From positions 372,001 to 436,000 of the forward strand of contig NZ_JSFK01000002.1 in assembly GCF_000783395.1 (NCBI RefSeq): a stretch of 64,000 nucleotides of DNA. Direction: 5' to 3'. Each line of letters starts with the position of its first letter. Within the stretch, counting starts at the first letter, position 1. Under the pieces are notes generated by a model. The model had not been told where the DNA came from, ran no database searches, and saw only the letters and a program-made list of their open reading frames with translations. A program made the translations under genes and the position numbers. Below are positions 60,361-64,000 of this stretch, one piece after another. Origin of the DNA: Pseudomonas chlororaphis (lineage in GTDB: Bacteria; Pseudomonadota; Gammaproteobacteria; Pseudomonadales; Pseudomonadaceae).

Positions 60361-61233
60361 TTACAGGCTGATCGCCGTCGCCTCGAACTTCACCCGTGGA
60401 TGCGCAATCCGATCCTGCGCCCGCACCAGTTGCAACTCATAACTGGCGCACGCCTGAGTCTCCAGCAGCACCTCATGCACCGCCGCCGCAGTGAATTCGA
60501 ACGCCGCCACCAGGCTATCGCCCAACAGCACCCGCGCCAAAAACAAGCCCGACGTCAGATCACCCACGCCCACTGGCTGACGCGGAAACGCCAACAGCGG
60601 ACGGCGCAGATGCCAGCTGCCTTCGGCTGTCACCAGCAACATTTCAAAGCCATCGGCTGGTTTGCCCGGATAATCCAGATGCTTGACCAGCACCGCTTTC
60701 GGCCCGCGCGCCAACAGTGCCCGCGCCATCGCCAGGCAATCGAACAGCGACTGCGGCTTGCGCCCGGAGAAGCTGTCGAGCTCCAACTGGTTCGGACACA
60801 TGATGTCCGCCACGGCCGCCGCCTCTTCCAGCAGGAAATCGCTGACCTCGGTCGGCACGCTGCAACCCTTCTCCGGATGGCCCATCACCGGATCACATAG
60901 ATAGAGCGCTTTCGGATTGACCGACTTGATGCGTTCGACACCGCTGAGAATCGCCCGGCCTTGCGCCGCGCTACCGAGGTATCCGGACAGCACCGCATCG
61001 CAATTACCCAGCTCGCCAATCGCAGCGATGCCTTCGACCAGCTCGGGAATCTGTTGCGGCGCCAGCACTTCGCCGGCCCACTGACCGTACTGAGTGTGGT
61101 TGGAAAACTGCACGGTGTTGAGCGGCCAGACATTGACCCCGACCCGCTGCATCGGAAAAACCGCGGCGCTGTTGCCGGCGTGGCCGAACACCACATGGGA
61201 CTGAATGGCGAGCAGATGAGGCGTACGTTTCAT
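60361..61233 (-). CDS. pdxY: Pyridoxal kinase PdxY
   Basis: 290 residues from the ATG at 61233 ([20 protein letters not shown]); CGGA nine bases upstream and homology to the usual start favour it over the ATG at 61242. Ribokinase-like fold with [37 protein letters not shown] and the anion-hole [10 protein letters not shown]. Phosphorylates pyridoxal in the PLP salvage pathway. Single gene, divergent from the DUF3301 gene. Confidence 0.94.
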   Translation of the reverse strand: MKRTPHLLAIQSHVVFGHAGNSAAVFPMQRVGVNVWPLNTVQFSNHTQYGQWAGEVLAPQQIPELVEGIAAIGELGNCDAVLSGYLGSAAQGRAILSGVERIKSVNPKALYLCDPVMGHPEKGCSVPTEVSDFLLEEAAAVADIMCPNQLELDSFSGRKPQSLFDCLAMARALLARGPKAVLVKHLDYPGKPADGFEMLLVTAEGSWHLRRPLLAFPRQPVGVGDLTSGLFLARVLLGDSLVAAFEFTAAAVHEVLLETQACASYELQLVRAQDRIAHPRVKFEATAISL

Positions 61234-61344
61234 TCGGGTCATTCCGTAAAACGATTGAAATTCAAGCCGCGCAGTATGCGACGAAACGCAGCCTGTACGA
61301 CAGACCGGCGACGCAGTTAAGCTGACGCTATCTTTTGGAGTTCG

Positions 61345-61764
61345 ATGTTGATGCTGACCCTGGAAAACATCTTCGTGCTGATACTGTTCGCCGCTGCCGG
61401 CGCCTGGCTGTGGCACAACCACGGCTTGCGCGAACGCGCGCTGGAGCGGGTCAAACAGCATTGCCTGAACGTACGGGTCGAGTTGCTCGACGGCAACGTC
61501 GCTCTGAAGAAGATCGGTTTCATCAAGGACGCCAACGGTCGCCGACGACTGGCGCGGGTGTATAACTTTGAGTTCACCGTGACCGGCGAAAGCCGCCATA
61601 ACGGCACCATCACCCAGTTTGGCGCGCACAGTGCGCAGATCGAACTAGCGCCCTACCCGGCGCCGTTTGACGACACACCGCCGGTGGTTGAAGTGCACAA
61701 GCCTCGAGCGGAAGTCATCGAGCTAAGCCAGTGGCGCCAGGAACACACCAAATGGAAGCCCTGA
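61345..61764 (+). CDS. DUF3301 membrane-anchored protein
   Basis: 139 residues. One N-terminal membrane helix (about 6-23, [17 protein letters not shown]) and a soluble DUF3301 domain ([40 protein letters not shown]). TTTGGAG five bases before the ATG at 61345. Function unknown. Divergent from pdxY by 111 bp. Confidence 0.85.
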   Translation: MLMLTLENIFVLILFAAAGAWLWHNHGLRERALERVKQHCLNVRVELLDGNVALKKIGFIKDANGRRRLARVYNFEFTVTGESRHNGTITQFGAHSAQIELAPYPAPFDDTPPVVEVHKPRAEVIELSQWRQEHTKWKP

Positions 61765-61771
61765 AGACCAA

Positions 61772-61801
61772 GTAGGAGCTGCCGGAGGCTGCGATCTTTT
61801 G
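61772..61801. repeat. Single (half) REP unit, family A
   Basis: One arm only (taggagctgccggaggctgc) with no partner, between the convergent DUF3301 and GTPase genes. Confidence 0.75.
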
Positions 61802-61804
61802 ATC

Positions 61805-62770
61805 TTAATCCGCCCGGCACCCCGACAATCCTCTCTGCAGCACCTCAACATCCTGCGCATCACTGAAGATCAGCTCGATGCGCGAATCTTTCCGCCATTC
61901 ACTGGCCTGCCAGCTCAGGTCGGCATTATTCAGGGCATTCGCAGACACCCAGCCATCCGAGCTGTGGATAACCAGTTTCGCTCTCTTGCAATTGAGGCTG
62001 GTGAGCCATTCAGCAATGCGTTGCTTGTCGAACATCTGACTCGGATGCCAACGCCAACCAATGCTCCAGCCTTCCTCCTGCGCCTGACTCAGACATATCG
62101 GCAGCGTCGGATCAGTCCAGACTGCCGGCATTTGTCCCATTCCCTTGGGCACGGCCAGGTGATCCACTCCACTGATCGCTTTCGCAGCCACACCCGGCAG
62201 TTCGCTAAGCGGTAATCGCGCCTGTTGCGTCCAGATCAGCCTGACTGGCGGCAACTGGCTAGTGATTTGCGCTCGGGCAGTTTCATCAAGGTTCTCTGCT
62301 TTATTCAGCAACAACAAGCCAGCACTGGCCAAAGCTGCCTGTTGCGCTGCCGGCAATTCTCTCCCCGCTTCAAGCGCCTGAGCATCCAGCACCAACACAC
62401 ACGGCTGAACCGCCAGCACACCTAACCACGGCGCCTCATTCAACTGTTTGAGCAACTGCGCCGGATGCCCCAGCCCGGACGGCTCGATGAACAATCGATC
62501 GGGTTTGGCCTTACGCAGCAAGCGCCCGAGGCCGATCTGAAACGGTGCGCCGTTGACGCAACACAGGCAGCCGCCGGCCACTTCGCCCAGCGCGATACCA
62601 TCGGCGTCACTCGTCAGCAGTGCGGCATCGAGGCCGATCTGGCCGAACTCGTTGATCAGCACCGCCCAGCGCTCGCCAGCCGGCTGCTGAGCCATCAGTT
62701 GACGAATGAGGCTGGTCTTGCCTGCGCCCAAAGGGCCAGCAATGACATGGGTAGGAATGTTCTGCAACAT
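61805..62770 (-). CDS. CobW/COG0523-family GTPase
   Basis: 321 residues from the ATG at 62770; a TTG nine codons earlier is unlikely. G1/Walker A GPLGAGKTS (about 11-19), the CxCC metal motif in GGCLCCVNG, LFIEPSGLGHP (G3 region), LLNKAENLD (NKxD-like), and a CobW_C domain. COG0523 proteins hand metals, often Zn, to client enzymes. A second member of the family is encoded 1 kb away (63805), with DUF1826 between them, which fits a zinc-limitation cluster. Its start is only 29 bp from that of the oppositely oriented secreted-protein gene. Confidence 0.88.
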   Translation of the reverse strand: MLQNIPTHVIAGPLGAGKTSLIRQLMAQQPAGERWAVLINEFGQIGLDAALLTSDADGIALGEVAGGCLCCVNGAPFQIGLGRLLRKAKPDRLFIEPSGLGHPAQLLKQLNEAPWLGVLAVQPCVLVLDAQALEAGRELPAAQQAALASAGLLLLNKAENLDETARAQITSQLPPVRLIWTQQARLPLSELPGVAAKAISGVDHLAVPKGMGQMPAVWTDPTLPICLSQAQEEGWSIGWRWHPSQMFDKQRIAEWLTSLNCKRAKLVIHSSDGWVSANALNNADLSWQASEWRKDSRIELIFSDAQDVEVLQRGLSGCRAD

Positions 62771-62799
62771 GGCCGGGAGCTTTCTTGGGAGATTCAAAG

Positions 62800-63156
62800 A
62801 TGCGTTGGATGGGATGGTCGTTGCTGCTGGCGCTGCTGTCGAGCGAAGCGTGGGCTCAGGCCTGCGTAGTGCACAGTCAGGGCGAGCGGCTCGACGTCAA
62901 AGTCTGTCAGCAGAACCGCAATATTCCGGAAAAACTGTTCAATGACGGTTTCTGCCAGCCAACGCTGGCCGGGCAGAAAGTCGAAGTGCAGTACGTCGAT
63001 CAATGCCCAAGCGGCGCGTTTGGCGTGTGCAGCAACGCGCAAGTCGCCAATATGCCTTATCGCCAGGACATCCACTATTACGGCGTGGCCTCGGACGCAG
63101 CGTATCTGAAGCCGTATTGCGAAGGCCAGAGCCAGGGGGCGTGGCTCAAGCCTTGA
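62800..63156 (+). CDS. Small secreted six-cysteine protein
   Basis: 118 residues from the ATG at 62800 (GGGAGA eight bases upstream). Signal peptide (about 1-21, ending AWA) followed by a mature part with six cysteines, likely three disulfides (QACVVH, VKVCQQ, GFCQPT, DQCPSG, GVCSNA, PYCEGQ). No family recognised. Lies on the plus strand between minus-strand members of the Zn-GTPase cluster: 4 bp from the DUF1826 stop and 29 bp from the CobW start. Confidence 0.8.
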   Translation: MRWMGWSLLLALLSSEAWAQACVVHSQGERLDVKVCQQNRNIPEKLFNDGFCQPTLAGQKVEVQYVDQCPSGAFGVCSNAQVANMPYRQDIHYYGVASDAAYLKPYCEGQSQGAWLKP

Positions 63157-63160
63157 GGCT

Positions 63161-63805
63161 TTAGCCGAGCCAGTCGAGAGTCAGTATCAGTCGACGCTCT
63201 CCGGCGGCCGGTTGCGGCGAGCGGTGAATCAGACCGAAGCCTTCATTGCCGTGCCATTTCTCGCCCTTCAATAGCGCGACGTCGCCGCTGCTCAGTTGCT
63301 CGATTGGCGCTTGGGGTTCGGCGTTGGCCTGCCCCAGCTGACTGCGATCCATCGCGCCTTCCTTGAGCCATTCACTGCCGACGCCGGCGTAGGTGGTGAT
63401 CAGCCGCACCGGCACGTGATCGACGTGGAAACGCGGGCACATGGCTTTATCGAGCACTCGCAGACGCAGTCCGATTCGCTTGGCTCCCAGCAAACAGGCG
63501 AAGGTGCCGACCAGCCATTTCAGGTCGGCAACAAAGCCTTCATAGCCCTCCAGATCGCGGAACCCTGAGGCCAGGCCACTGAGGTCAGGCTCCGCGTCCT
63601 CATCCGGCAACTCAAGGCACAACGATTCCGCCAAGGGTTCATTGAGCGACAGCAGCAAGTGGGCGAATTCACTGATGTGCAACGGCAGTTGGCGCTTCCA
63701 GACGGCGAGATTGGTGTCGTCGTCCAGAATGCGCGTCAGCGTTTTTGGGGTCGGGCCTTGGTGCTGATGACGCGTGCGGATTTGCATTTGTTTGAGGGCA
63801 AGCAT
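63161..63805 (-). CDS. DUF1826 protein
   Basis: 214 residues. DUF1826 features: FHVDHVPVRLITTYAGVGSE (a His-x-Asp...His-like pattern resembling a 2OG-oxygenase-type site), SSGDVALLKGEKWHG and a C-terminal GLIHRSPQPAAGERRLILTL. Commonly found beside COG0523 GTPases in Zur-type clusters. Start codon overlaps the stop of the upstream GTPase gene by one base (TGATG), so translation is coupled. Activity unknown. Confidence 0.88.
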   Translation of the reverse strand: MLALKQMQIRTRHQHQGPTPKTLTRILDDDTNLAVWKRQLPLHISEFAHLLLSLNEPLAESLCLELPDEDAEPDLSGLASGFRDLEGYEGFVADLKWLVGTFACLLGAKRIGLRLRVLDKAMCPRFHVDHVPVRLITTYAGVGSEWLKEGAMDRSQLGQANAEPQAPIEQLSSGDVALLKGEKWHGNEGFGLIHRSPQPAAGERRLILTLDWLG

Positions 63806-64000
63806 CAGGCAGCCTCTTCATGCCAAGGGCCAAAGGGATCCGGTAGCGCACGCCAGCCTTCTACACCGATTGCCATCTCCTCATCGGTCAGCAGGCACTC
63901 ATCCAGTTCGGCGGAGAGCTGTAGGAAATCGATGTTCTGACCGATGAACACCAGCTCCTGACGGCAGTCTCCTACGCTCGCCGTCCAGTTTTCCATGATG
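63805..64000 (-). CDS. COG0523 GTPase, C-terminal end (truncated by window)
   Basis: Only the last 65 codons are visible; the frame stays open to the window edge. The segment DCRQELVFIGQNIDFLQLSA followed by LLTDEEMAIG matches the CobW_C end of ZigA/YciC-type Zn metallochaperone GTPases. Its TGA overlaps the DUF1826 ATG by one base. Confidence 0.8.
   Translation of the reverse strand, partial: IMENWTASVGDCRQELVFIGQNIDFLQLSAELDECLLTDEEMAIGVEGWRALPDPFGPWHEEAA

Overview
The window looks like a chromosomal segment of a fluorescent-group Pseudomonas. The evidence is GC-rich coding sequence with strong third-position bias, gene sets typical of the genus (phoR next to a separated pstS / pstC-pstA-pstB-phoU cluster, two-subunit pyruvate carboxylase with its LysR regulator, an RpiR-family regulator of the RccR type, a Zn-GTPase/DUF1826 cluster), and many short palindromic intergenic repeats of the REP/REPIN kind known from P. 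fluorescens relatives. No tRNA, rRNA, insertion sequence, prophage or CRISPR array was seen. About 48 protein genes are supported; two run off the window ends.

Layout. 1-12 kb: 3' part of phoR, a CNNM/CorC-type membrane protein, an M23 peptidase, a response regulator with a long linker, then the high-affinity phosphate system on the minus strand (pstS; pstC-pstA-pstB-phoU). Pho boxes are legible in front of both pstS and pstC. 12-19 kb: an MHS-type MFS transporter, a thioesterase, an aldose-epimerase-like mutarotase, a DUF3299 protein, a GlsB/YeaQ-type membrane peptide, purEK behind a structured leader, and a LysR regulator. 19-28 kb: an aspartate/asparagine block (aspA, an alanine/glycine:cation symporter, cytoplasmic asparaginase, an AraC regulator), an ankyrin-repeat exported protein and an acetylpolyamine-amidohydrolase/HDAC-like enzyme.

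28-45 kb is the accessory part: a 1531-residue dermonecrotic-toxin-like protein (DUF6543 type), a MocR regulator whose coding sequence carries a 12-bp tandem array of DnaA-box-like 9-mers, a divergent paiB-GNAT-GNAT operon, a homocysteine S-methyltransferase divergent from an ABC substrate-binding protein and permease without an ATPase, and two tandem autotransporters of which the second has lost most of its passenger.

45-64 kb: pycB-pycA with divergent pycR, a small hypothetical gene, rccR with a perfect palindromic operator, a PAS-GGDEF-EAL protein, a UvrD-type helicase, a Tim44-like protein, a SMI1/KNR4-like protein, a Kef-type antiporter, an acyl-CoA thioesterase, pdxY, a DUF3301 protein, and a cluster of two COG0523 GTPases with a DUF1826 gene that encloses one oppositely oriented secreted-protein gene.

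The strongest candidates for something undescribed are the giant toxin-like gene with its C-terminal module, the DnaA-box array inside the MocR gene, the purE leader, the possibly leaderless pstC transcript, and the possible non-contiguous operon at the right end.
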